A DNA stretch of 6,869 nt, taken from assembly GCA_029776125.1 (NCBI GenBank), contig JARVJS010000026.1, forward strand, positions 1 through 6,869, given 5' to 3'. Positions within the stretch are counted from its first letter, which is position 1; every line of letters starts with the position of its first letter. The notes below the pieces were generated by a model. That model saw nothing but the letters and a program-made list of their open reading frames with translations. It was not told the origin of the DNA and did not search any database. This DNA comes from Nitrososphaeria archaeon (GTDB taxonomy: Archaea; Thermoproteota; Nitrososphaeria; JACIWG01). Below are positions 1 to 4,887 of this stretch, one piece after another. The position numbers were made by a program, and so were the translations under genes.

Positions 1-1
1 C

Positions 2-1180
2 TTTTTCATCAACCCCTTTTTGGAAAAGGTAGGATTAAACATACCATCAGTTACATTTAACAGTTTTCAAGATGCATTTGACGCAATATTAAGTAAAATG
101 AGGGAGAAGACTATAATAGTTATAGACGAGTTCGGATATCTTGTAAGAAGGGATTCAGGCATACTCTCAGATTTTCAAGAAATTGTAGATGAAAAGTTAA
201 AGGGAAGTAACACTATGTTGATACTATGTGGTTCAAGTGTAAGTATGATGGAGACACGCGTGCTAGGCTATAAATCGCCTCTCTATGGGCGTGCCACAAG
301 ATATATTAAAGTTGAACCATTTGACTTCTTAACTCTAAAACTATGGTTCCAAAACACGCCATATGAAGATATAGTAAAAATTTACTCCATCACAAATGGT
401 GTTGCAAAATATCTGGAATTTTTTAGTGGAAAGGATGTTGAAGAAGAAATTGTAAGAAACTTCTTTGACCCATCATCTTTTCTATTTGAAGACGCTTTAA
501 GACTACTTTCTGATGAACTGAGAGACTATTCAACATACATTCAAGTTTTAGAAGCAATAGGGCTCGGATATAATAGGATAAATGAAATAGCCGATTATGC
601 ATTCATACAGCCTAAGGACGTCTTCTTCTACCTTAAGGTTTTATCTTCTCTAGGAATTGTAAAAAGAATAGTGCCCATCTTTTCACCTAAAAGGGTTAAA
701 AGAGGCCTATACGTTATAGACGATAATTACTTTAACTTTTGGTTCAGATTTGTTTCACCTTTCCAGGCTGAAATAGAAAGTGGTATGCAAGAGATTGCTG
801 TAGAGAATTTCAAAAACAACTTTAATTCATATGTTGGAATAGTCTTCGAAAAGATAGTGCAGCAGCTTCTCTACAAAAAAAGGATACTTCCATTTAACAT
901 CACTAAAATTGGTAAATGGTGGTATAAGGATAGAGAAATAGACCTTGTTGCAGTAAACGAAAAAGATAAACAGGCAGCTTTTCTTGAAGTTAAATGGTCA
1001 AGGTTAAGAGAAGAGGAAGTCCTAAAAATAATCGACTGGATTAAAAAAGTATGTAAGGAGATTAGATGGTTTAGGGATAAAAGAACTGAACATTTTGGTG
1101 TAATCGCCAAAGAAATAGAAAATAAAGAAAAGTTAAGGAAAGAAGGTTATATTGTGTTTGACCTAAAAGATTTAACATGA
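2..1180 (+). CDS. Archaeal AAA-type ATPase with C-terminal DUF234 nuclease-like domain, 5' partial
   Basis: The reading frame is open to the left edge, so this is the 3' part of a gene; a TTG at 20 is the first possible start in the window but is probably internal. Numbered from that TTG (386 codons), a Walker B strand TIIVIDEF lies at 31-38 (D36, E37), a sensor-1-like LILCGSS at 67-73 and an arginine-finger-like LYGRATR at 88-94. A winged-helix-like stretch follows at about 170-220. The C-terminal DUF234 region has YFNFWFRF at 237-244 and the pattern of a PD-(D/E)XK nuclease: E277, D308 in REIDLV, and E323-V-K325. The Walker A loop is not visible; family members are usually about 430-470 residues, so roughly 50-80 residues should lie upstream. 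These proteins are widespread in archaea, often near mobile DNA, and their job is not settled. Calling it a DNA-processing ATPase is inference. I see no frameshift or internal stop. Confidence 0.9.
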   Translation, partial: FFINPFLEKVGLNIPSVTFNSFQDAFDAILSKMREKTIIVIDEFGYLVRRDSGILSDFQEIVDEKLKGSNTMLILCGSSVSMMETRVLGYKSPLYGRATRYIKVEPFDFLTLKLWFQNTPYEDIVKIYSITNGVAKYLEFFSGKDVEEEIVRNFFDPSSFLFEDALRLLSDELRDYSTYIQVLEAIGLGYNRINEIADYAFIQPKDVFFYLKVLSSLGIVKRIVPIFSPKRVKRGLYVIDDNYFNFWFRFVSPFQAEIESGMQEIAVENFKNNFNSYVGIVFEKIVQQLLYKKRILPFNITKIGKWWYKDREIDLVAVNEKDKQAAFLEVKWSRLREEEVLKIIDWIKKVCKEIRWFRDKRTEHFGVIAKEIENKEKLRKEGYIVFDLKDLT

Positions 1181-1415
1181 GTTGATATCATCAATCATTT
1201 AGTAGCTTCACGGCCCTCGATCAAACATTCCTAACAAAAAATATTAGGTATGTAGTGAAAAAATGGTGAAACAATTTTAAAACTTTAATTCTAAAAATTC
1301 ATCACCCTTTATTTAAGCCGCATGGAAGACTGGAATTGATGACGGGATTGAAAAGGGATATTTAGATATTAGATTCAAAAATTATATTAAGAAGGATAAA
1401 TGTATCCTTTAAGGG
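1181..1415. other. Gene-poor AT-rich stretch after the ATPase gene
   Basis: I see no coding frame of useful length here on either strand and no tRNA-like fold. The stretch holds several T-rich and TATA-like runs, such as TTTTAAAA near 1275 and CCTTTATTTAA near 1307, and a hairpin at its right end, listed separately. It is the left part of a region of almost 1 kb that contains only remnants and tiny ORFs, which looks like decayed DNA between the ATPase gene and tyrA. Confidence 0.5.
1391..1410. repeat. Short perfect inverted repeat (hairpin)
   Basis: AAGGATA at 1392-1398 pairs perfectly with TATCCTT at 1403-1409 around a 4-base loop, and a G-T pair can extend the stem by one. Read on the minus strand, the stem is followed within about 10 bases by an AT-rich run ending in five T. 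It could therefore be a terminator for minus-strand transcription, or a relic of a transposon-end hairpin linked to the tnpB remnant about 280 bases away. The sequence does not decide between these. Confidence 0.45.
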
Positions 1416-1535
1416 ATGAACAGGGCTGAGGAAAACGTAAAAATATTTGTTGGCAGGATAAAATTTGTGCCTAGGATAAAGGTTGGCAGGATTAAGGTCG
1501 TTAGTTATGGCGGTAAGGTTAAAGCTAAAAGTTAA
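1416..1535 (+). CDS. Doubtful small ORF (39 codons) with a repeated V-G/P-R-I-K peptide
   Basis: An ATG at 1416 opens 39 codons ending with TAA at 1533-1535. The product is basic and contains a pentapeptide three times (VGRIK, VPRIK, VGRIK), encoded by imperfect 15-base repeats. It overlaps, in another frame, the start of the conserved-protein remnant at 1507. It has no recognisable family. AGGG directly abuts the ATG, which is too close for a normal ribosome site. It may be a remnant or simply an open frame created by a local duplication. Low confidence that it is expressed. Confidence 0.2.
   Translation: MNRAEENVKIFVGRIKFVPRIKVGRIKVVSYGGKVKAKS
1449..1496 (+). repeat. Imperfect triple 15-base repeat
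   Basis: Three related units lie at 1449-1463, 1467-1481 and 1482-1496. The first and third match at 13 of 15 positions (GTTGGCAGGAT followed by AAAA or TAAG). The middle unit shares the AGGATAAA core. The units keep the same phase in the frame that starts at 1416. This looks like a small local duplication rather than an array with a function. Confidence 0.5.
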
Positions 1536-1704
1536 GGTCATGAATACTATTGAGGTTATTGCACTATTAAATAGTGGTTATGAAGCAGCTTACCCTCAGC
1601 TGCTAGTACCTGTATCCGTTGCAAAAAGTTTAGGGCTGTGGCCGCCAACAAGTTCTGAGGAGATCGTGTTGGAAACGGGTTCTGAATTAGGTAGTTATAA
1701 GTAA
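1507..1704 (+). pseudogene. N-terminal remnant of an archaeal 'GYEA...LGLWPP' conserved protein (aspartic-protease-like)
   Basis: From the ATG at 1507 there are 65 codons and a stop. A weak ribosome site AAGGT (1494-1498) lies 8 bases before the ATG, which I prefer to the in-frame TTG at 1483. The product begins with alternating hydrophobic and basic residues (MAVRLKLKVKV), then IALLNSGYEA and PQLLVPVSVAKSLGLWPP. This pattern recalls a conserved archaeal family with a retropepsin-like fold, in which LLNSGYEA sits where the aspartic protease DSG/DTG motif would be; here the residue is N, not D. That family link is from memory, not a search. Full members run on for roughly another 60-80 residues, but this frame stops just after ETGSELGSYK, exactly where the opposite-strand tnpB remnant begins. 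I read it as a gene cut by the arrival or decay of that element. Line 1621-1680 has 31 GC of 60, well above the neighbouring genes. Confidence 0.5.
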
Positions 1705-1902
1705 TTTTTTGTTACCTAATCCTTCCCCCTCGATTAACTCATCAAGGGCTCTCGGGGTGAACCCTTCTCCCCGCATCTGAAGGTTCAATACTGCTATAAC
1801 GTCTCTATCCAAGATTAAGCCGCATTTCTCACATTTTATCAACCTACCCTCATAGGAAGCCATGCTTCCTGAACAGAGGGGGCAGGTTTTAGATGAGTTA
1901 GA
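1687..1902 (-). pseudogene. tnpB: TnpB (IS200/IS605-family) C-terminal remnant: zinc ribbon and last RuvC piece
   Basis: The minus strand is open for 71 codons between a TAG at 1903-1905 and a TAA at 1687-1689. The peptide begins SNSSKTCPLC, then has a second cysteine pair CEKC at residues 24-27 and GLILDRDVIAVLNLQMRGEG. SSKTCxxC...CxxCG followed by DRDV is the hallmark of the TnpB target nucleic-acid-binding zinc ribbon plus the third RuvC acidic motif. There is no in-frame start, and I found no N-terminal two thirds (about 300 residues missing) in the next 250 bases in any minus-strand frame, so it cannot be an active nuclease. GC is high (56 of 120 bases in 1741-1860). An 11-base-loop inverted repeat CGGGG/CCCCG lies at 1753-1773 inside it. 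Its 3' end overlaps the end of the GYEA-protein remnant by 18 bases, tail to tail, marking the probable scar of an insertion followed by deletion. Confidence 0.85.
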
Positions 1903-1905
1903 CTA

Positions 1906-2068
1906 CTATTTAAACATATCTATTTTGAAACTGCTCAGAAGGGCATATGGATATTATAAGATTTACTCATAAAATTTCATAAACGGATGGATTGTTTGCG
2001 ACCTTTAACAAGTATTTAATTTTTTCCAAAAAATATGAATAAACATTAATATTTACGTAATTGTTAGA
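1906..2068. other. AT-rich intergenic stretch between tnpB remnant and tyrA leader
   Basis: No coding frame of note is visible on either strand, and TnpB-like sequence does not continue here. The stretch is very AT-rich, with TTAATATTTA at 2046-2055 as one possible TATA-like element ahead of the small ORF at 2069. The missing upstream part of the transposase gene would have been on this side, so a deletion end probably lies near 1905. Confidence 0.4.
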
Positions 2069-2173
2069 ATGGCTGATGTTAAACAGCACAAAAACATTAG
2101 AAATAAATATAATAAAAGGTTTTTCAAACATCGTACAAAATATTATAAATCCTTGTTTAAGTTAGGTGAGTAG
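2069..2173 (+). CDS. Small basic ORF (34 codons) just upstream of tyrA, possible leader peptide
   Basis: An ATG at 2069 opens 34 codons ending at TAG 2171-2173. The product is strongly basic and rich in aromatics (3 Tyr, 3 Phe, including FF and YY). Its last codons GGT GAG contain the AGGTGA Shine-Dalgarno-like sequence that precedes the TTG at 2178, so its stop lies between that site and the likely tyrA start. This is the geometry of translational coupling. It has no recognised family and no clear ribosome site of its own. In DNA this AT-rich, Lys, Tyr and Phe codons arise by chance, and a TATA-like box for tyrA lies inside it. It may therefore be fortuitous. Confidence 0.3.
   Translation: MADVKQHKNIRNKYNKRFFKHRTKYYKSLFKLGE
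2141..2150 (+). promoter_or_regulatory. TATA-like box for tyrA
   Basis: TATTATAAAT, preceded by the A-rich ACAAAA that suits a BRE. Transcription would be expected to begin near 2167-2173. This is too late to include the whole AGGTGA site at 2164-2169, so use of this box would give an essentially leaderless message starting near the GTG or TTG. Assigned by composition and spacing only. Confidence 0.4.
2164..2169 (+). promoter_or_regulatory. Shine-Dalgarno-like AGGTGA that may decide the tyrA start
   Basis: AGGTGA matches the archaeal anti-Shine-Dalgarno complement and stands 8 bases before a TTG at 2178. It overlaps the GTG at 2166, so it cannot serve that codon. If it is used, TyrA begins MKIAVIGAGKMG, the usual tight spacing from the start to the Rossmann glycine loop. 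It would only work on transcripts that begin upstream of it. Confidence 0.45.
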
Positions 2174-3059
2174 AATATTGAAGATTGCCGTGATTGGCGC
2201 TGGGAAAATGGGAAGATGGTTTATTAGATTTTTTCTTAACGAAGGATACACAGTCGAAGTTATTGAGAAGAATGAGAGAAAGTTTTCTACATTAAAAGAT
2301 GAGCTTGGAATTAATCCTACCAAAGACTATAGTATTGTAAGAAATGTTGATAGAATAATGGTTGCCGTACCACTAAATAATTTCGAAGAAGCAATAAAAT
2401 CAATAAGCCCCTATATTGGCCAAGAACAAGTTGTACTAGATATCTGTTCTCTTAAAGAAAAACCGGTTAAAATTATGCATAAGCACATAAGATTTGGCAC
2501 AACATTAGGAATGCACCCACTATTTGGCCCAGGCGCAAAAAGTATAAGTGGACATAATATCGTATTAACGCCTGTAAAATATAGAGAAAAAAGATTTGCT
2601 CAAGAATTTAAAAAGTGGCTAGAAGAAAAAGGAGCCAACGTCCATATTATGAGCCCAAAGAAACATGATAAGCTTATGTCTATAGTACTTTACTTACCAC
2701 ACATAGTAGGCCTACTCGTATGCGATACTCTAGTAGAATACAAATTTTATGATGAAGCAAAGAAGATTTCAGGCACAAGCTATAAGCTACTTATAACATT
2801 AGCGGAATCAATCGCACTAGAAGACCCTGAATTTTATGCAACACTCCACACAAGCATTCCAGAAGCTGAAAAAATGGGAGTAAAACTTTTAGAAAAATTA
2901 GAACAATGGGTAAATATAGTTAGAAAAAAGGATACTGAGATGCTCACAAAAAGAATGATGAACATTAAAAGCAAGATTGAAAAGATTAACCCAGAATATA
3001 CAAAATCATACCAGAACATGTACAATATTCTTGAAAGCCTGCGTAACATAAATGGATAA
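2166..3059 (+). CDS. tyrA: Prephenate dehydrogenase (TyrA)
   Basis: This cytosolic enzyme oxidatively decarboxylates prephenate to 4-hydroxyphenylpyruvate with NAD(P), the committed step to tyrosine. The 297-codon frame from GTG 2166 has an N-terminal Rossmann fold with KIAVIGAGKMG at 6-16. A strand ends in acidic residues at 31-34 (EVIE), favouring NAD. The TyrA signature GMHPLFGPGA lies at 115-124, with the conserved active-site His117. A helical dimerisation domain follows, with HDK at 167-169 and LPHIVG at 177-182. There is no fused chorismate mutase and no obvious ACT domain, so it is a stand-alone form of ordinary length. The true start may be TTG 2178 (293 codons); see the Shine-Dalgarno entry. 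No other aromatic-pathway gene is in the window, so it seems to be transcribed alone, with its own TATA-like box and a 56-base gap before hypA. Arogenate as substrate cannot be excluded. Confidence 0.9.
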   Translation: MSRILKIAVIGAGKMGRWFIRFFLNEGYTVEVIEKNERKFSTLKDELGINPTKDYSIVRNVDRIMVAVPLNNFEEAIKSISPYIGQEQVVLDICSLKEKPVKIMHKHIRFGTTLGMHPLFGPGAKSISGHNIVLTPVKYREKRFAQEFKKWLEEKGANVHIMSPKKHDKLMSIVLYLPHIVGLLVCDTLVEYKFYDEAKKISGTSYKLLITLAESIALEDPEFYATLHTSIPEAEKMGVKLLEKLEQWVNIVRKKDTEMLTKRMMNIKSKIEKINPEYTKSYQNMYNILESLRNING

Positions 3060-3085
3060 TTTTGATTACATAAATACTAAAAACA

Positions 3086-3093
3086 TTTAAAAT
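3086..3093 (+). promoter_or_regulatory. TATA-like box for the hypA operon
   Basis: TTTAAAAT is centred about 26 bases before the ATG of hypA, the spacing expected if the message starts at the start codon itself. No Shine-Dalgarno sequence precedes that ATG, which also fits a leaderless message. A second TATA-like run (CTTTATATTA, 3094-3103) is too close to the ATG to fit as well. Confidence 0.45.
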
Positions 3094-3115
3094 CTTTATA
3101 TTAAAACTGGCAAGT

Positions 3116-3514
3116 ATGCATGAATGGGCTTTAGCTGAAGCAATAATATATACAGTGACAGAAATTGCTGAAAGAGAAAAGTTCAAAGAAGTTACGAGAG
3201 TTGATGTAAAAGTTGGAGAACTACAGCAAGTTGACTTAGAGACAATAAAATTTGCACTCACACAACTAAGGAGAGGAAAGTTAGAGAAAACAGAATTTAG
3301 AATAGAACCAATTAAGGCGAAATTGAAGTGTAGAATTTGTGAACACGTTTGGAACTTTGACAAAAATAAACTTGAGGAAGAGGTGGCTGAAGCAATACAT
3401 TTTGTGCCAGAAGTTGCACATTCCTTTATAAAATGCCCTAGCTGTGGAGCTCAAGATTTCGAATTTGTAGAAGGTAGAAGGATGTATATCGAAAGTGTGA
3501 GTGGAGTAAAATGA
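3116..3514 (+). CDS. hypA: Hydrogenase nickel-insertion protein HypA
   Basis: HypA is a small cytosolic zinc-containing metallochaperone that binds nickel and hands it to the large subunit of [NiFe] hydrogenase. The 132-residue product starts MHEW, giving the N-terminal Met-His-Glu nickel site (His2). A zinc domain has CRIC at 72-75 and CPSC at 107-110. Between the two cysteine pairs lies a long insertion (about 80-105) with AIHFVPEVAHSFIKC, typical of archaeal HypA such as that of Thermococcus and longer than in bacterial HypA (about 115 residues). Those archaeal proteins work with the Mrp-type ATPase encoded next to them, and that gene follows here with a 4-base ATGA overlap. The ATG at 3116 is fixed by the MHE motif. 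No hydrogenase subunit gene lies in the window, so the client enzyme is unknown. Confidence 0.95.
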   Translation: MHEWALAEAIIYTVTEIAEREKFKEVTRVDVKVGELQQVDLETIKFALTQLRRGKLEKTEFRIEPIKAKLKCRICEHVWNFDKNKLEEEVAEAIHFVPEVAHSFIKCPSCGAQDFEFVEGRRMYIESVSGVK

Positions 3515-4242
3515 TGCAAGATCCTAGAATAAAGGTCATAGAACATAGACTTTCTAAAGTAAATAATATTATTGCAGTTTCAAGTGGAAAGGGTGGTGTA
3601 GGAAAAAGCGTTATAGCTTCACTATTAGCCCTACTTTTAGCAAAAAAAGGCTATAGAGTTGGGCTCATGGATCTAGATTTTACGAGTCCATCAACACACT
3701 TGATTTTGGGTGCAAAAGGATTATTCCCCCAAGAGAAGGAGGGTATTGTTCCACCCACATTTGAGAACATAAAATTTATGTCAATAGTGTATTTTTCTAA
3801 AGATAAAGCCCTTTCATTAAGGGGACAGGACTTTTCGGACTCTTTTATAGAAATTTTGGCAATTACAAAATGGGATAAATTGGATTACCTAATTTTAGAT
3901 ATGCCTCCTGGGATAAATGATGCAACCTTAGACGTTATACGTTACATAAAAAAAGTTAAATTCATTATTGTTACAACATCATCTATTCTCTCCCTTTCAA
4001 CGGCCAAAAAACTTATTGACGCACTAAACATTTTAAATATTGAAATCATTGGAGTAATAGAAAATATGAAATCTGAGCAAACACATACTATTATGGAAAA
4101 ACTTGATGGGGCAAAAACAAAATTTTTAGGGGAAATTCCATTTGACCCTAAACTAGAAAGATGTTTTGGAAAACCTCAAATGATTCTAACAACAAAAGTT
4201 TCAAGAGAACTAGAAAAAATAGTCGATAAAATTCTAACGTGA
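3511..4242 (+). CDS. hypB: Mrp/MinD-type ATPase partner of HypA (archaeal HypB)
   Basis: In Thermococcus kodakarensis the HypB role is filled by a Mrp/MinD-family ATPase that binds HypA and raises its affinity for nickel; this 243-residue protein is close in length and sits directly after hypA. It has a deviant Walker A SGKGGVGKS at 25-33, a switch-I region GLMDLDFTSPS at 51-61 and a Walker B/switch-II DMPPG at 130-134. A base-recognition-like ENM lies at 184-186. Bacterial HypB is instead a GTPase of another branch of the SIMIBI class. Mrp/NBP35 iron-sulfur carriers bear a CxxC after ENM; here the only cysteine is C218, so an iron-sulfur scaffold role is unlikely. The start ATG overlaps the hypA stop (ATGA); an adjacent ATG at 3514, 7 bases after GGAG, is an equal candidate. 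Bacterial-type names would mislead; the symbol refers to the role. Confidence 0.87.
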   Translation: MMQDPRIKVIEHRLSKVNNIIAVSSGKGGVGKSVIASLLALLLAKKGYRVGLMDLDFTSPSTHLILGAKGLFPQEKEGIVPPTFENIKFMSIVYFSKDKALSLRGQDFSDSFIEILAITKWDKLDYLILDMPPGINDATLDVIRYIKKVKFIIVTTSSILSLSTAKKLIDALNILNIEIIGVIENMKSEQTHTIMEKLDGAKTKFLGEIPFDPKLERCFGKPQMILTTKVSRELEKIVDKILT

Positions 4243-4820
4243 CAATGCAAATGATAGACGATGCAAAGTTATCAGATATTTCAGAATGGAAAATTAGCAG
4301 TATGGAACATTATAATGCACTCGCAAAAGGCTATGACGAACTCTATGGAGAGGAACAACGAAGAAAAATAGATTTTGTACTTAAAGAATTTGACTTAAAA
4401 GATAAGAACATAATTTTAGATATTGGATGTGGAACAGGCCTTCTTTTAGAAAAAATATATGATAAAAATAAGGTATTCGTTGAAGTAGATATTTCTGAAA
4501 AAATGTTAAAGAAAATATGGAAGGAGTTTAAGGATGAACCAAATGTATTACTTGTTCAGGCGGATGCAGACAATCTTCCGCTTCGTAGCAAAATTTTTGA
4601 GACCACATTCGCTATAACATTAATCCAAAATTTACCTAATCCGAAAATGACTTTACAGGAGATTAAAAGAGTGTCCAAAAAGGGAGCACATATAATTGCA
4701 AGTGGATTAAAAAGGAAATATAGAATTGATGAATTCAAATCCATATTCGAGGAAATCACTTTAAAAAAATTATATGATATCGAAAATCTAAACGATTACA
4801 TTGCATACGGTATAGTCTAA
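4239..4820 (+). CDS. Class I SAM-dependent methyltransferase of unknown substrate, in the hyp operon
   Basis: A 193-residue Rossmann-fold methyltransferase. HYNALAKGYDELYGEEQ (24-40) is the usual N-terminal lead-in. LDIGCGTG at 60-67 is motif I, the AdoMet glycine loop. VEVDISEKML at 81-90 is the post-I acidic loop, with E82 where Gly is common, and DADNLPL at 109-115 is motif II. After that the fold is short, ending near 193, so the C-terminal strands look compact. The GTG at 4239 overlaps the hypB stop (GTGA); ATGs at 4245, 4251 and 4302 are alternatives, none with a good ribosome site, so coupling to hypB favours an early start. The family includes small-molecule, quinone and protein or RNA methylases, and nothing here picks one. 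Co-transcription with the nickel-delivery genes suggests, but does not show, a link to metalloenzyme assembly. Confidence 0.85.
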   Translation: MTMQMIDDAKLSDISEWKISSMEHYNALAKGYDELYGEEQRRKIDFVLKEFDLKDKNIILDIGCGTGLLLEKIYDKNKVFVEVDISEKMLKKIWKEFKDEPNVLLVQADADNLPLRSKIFETTFAITLIQNLPNPKMTLQEIKRVSKKGAHIIASGLKRKYRIDEFKSIFEEITLKKLYDIENLNDYIAYGIV

Positions 4821-4862
4821 TAATGAATTCCTTCACTGCTTATATTTTCGTTAAATTTAATG

Positions 4863-4870
4863 TTTATTAA
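4863..4870 (+). promoter_or_regulatory. TATA-like box for the glyoxylate-reductase-like gene
   Basis: TTTATTAA is centred about 22 bases before the ATG at 4888 and 28 before the ATG at 4894. A second candidate, TAAATTTAA, lies at 4852-4860. No Shine-Dalgarno sequence is seen before either ATG, so the message is probably leaderless. Assigned by composition and spacing only. Confidence 0.35.
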
Positions 4871-4887
4871 GAGAAATATTCGTATTC

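Noticed and set aside
871..1110. Minus-strand open frame of 79 codons
   Set aside because: It lies opposite the well-supported DUF234 part of the ATPase gene, and its product has no recognisable motif; a shadow frame.
1338..1428. TTGATGA near 1337 as box C of a C/D guide RNA
   Set aside because: No CTGA box D at the right distance and no internal D'/C' pair; the nearest CTGA is about 90 bases away.
1753..1773. CGGGG/CCCCG hairpin as part of a TnpB guide RNA
   Set aside because: It lies inside the coding remnant, the stem is only 5 bases with an 11-base loop, and the element is broken; not enough to call an RNA.
1181..2165. CRISPR array, tRNA or riboswitch in the gene-poor region
   Set aside because: No regularly spaced repeats, no cloverleaf and no recognisable aptamer core; the only repeat is the short imperfect triplet at 1449-1496.
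2834..3363. Two overlapping minus-strand frames (2834-3049 and 2986-3363)
   Set aside because: They lie opposite the end of tyrA and most of hypA. The hydrophobic look comes from reading Lys/Glu-rich codons backwards.
3511..4242. Iron-sulfur carrier (Mrp/NBP35) or cell-division MinD
   Set aside because: There is no CxxC for a cluster, no C-terminal amphipathic membrane helix that I can see, and the gene overlaps hypA.
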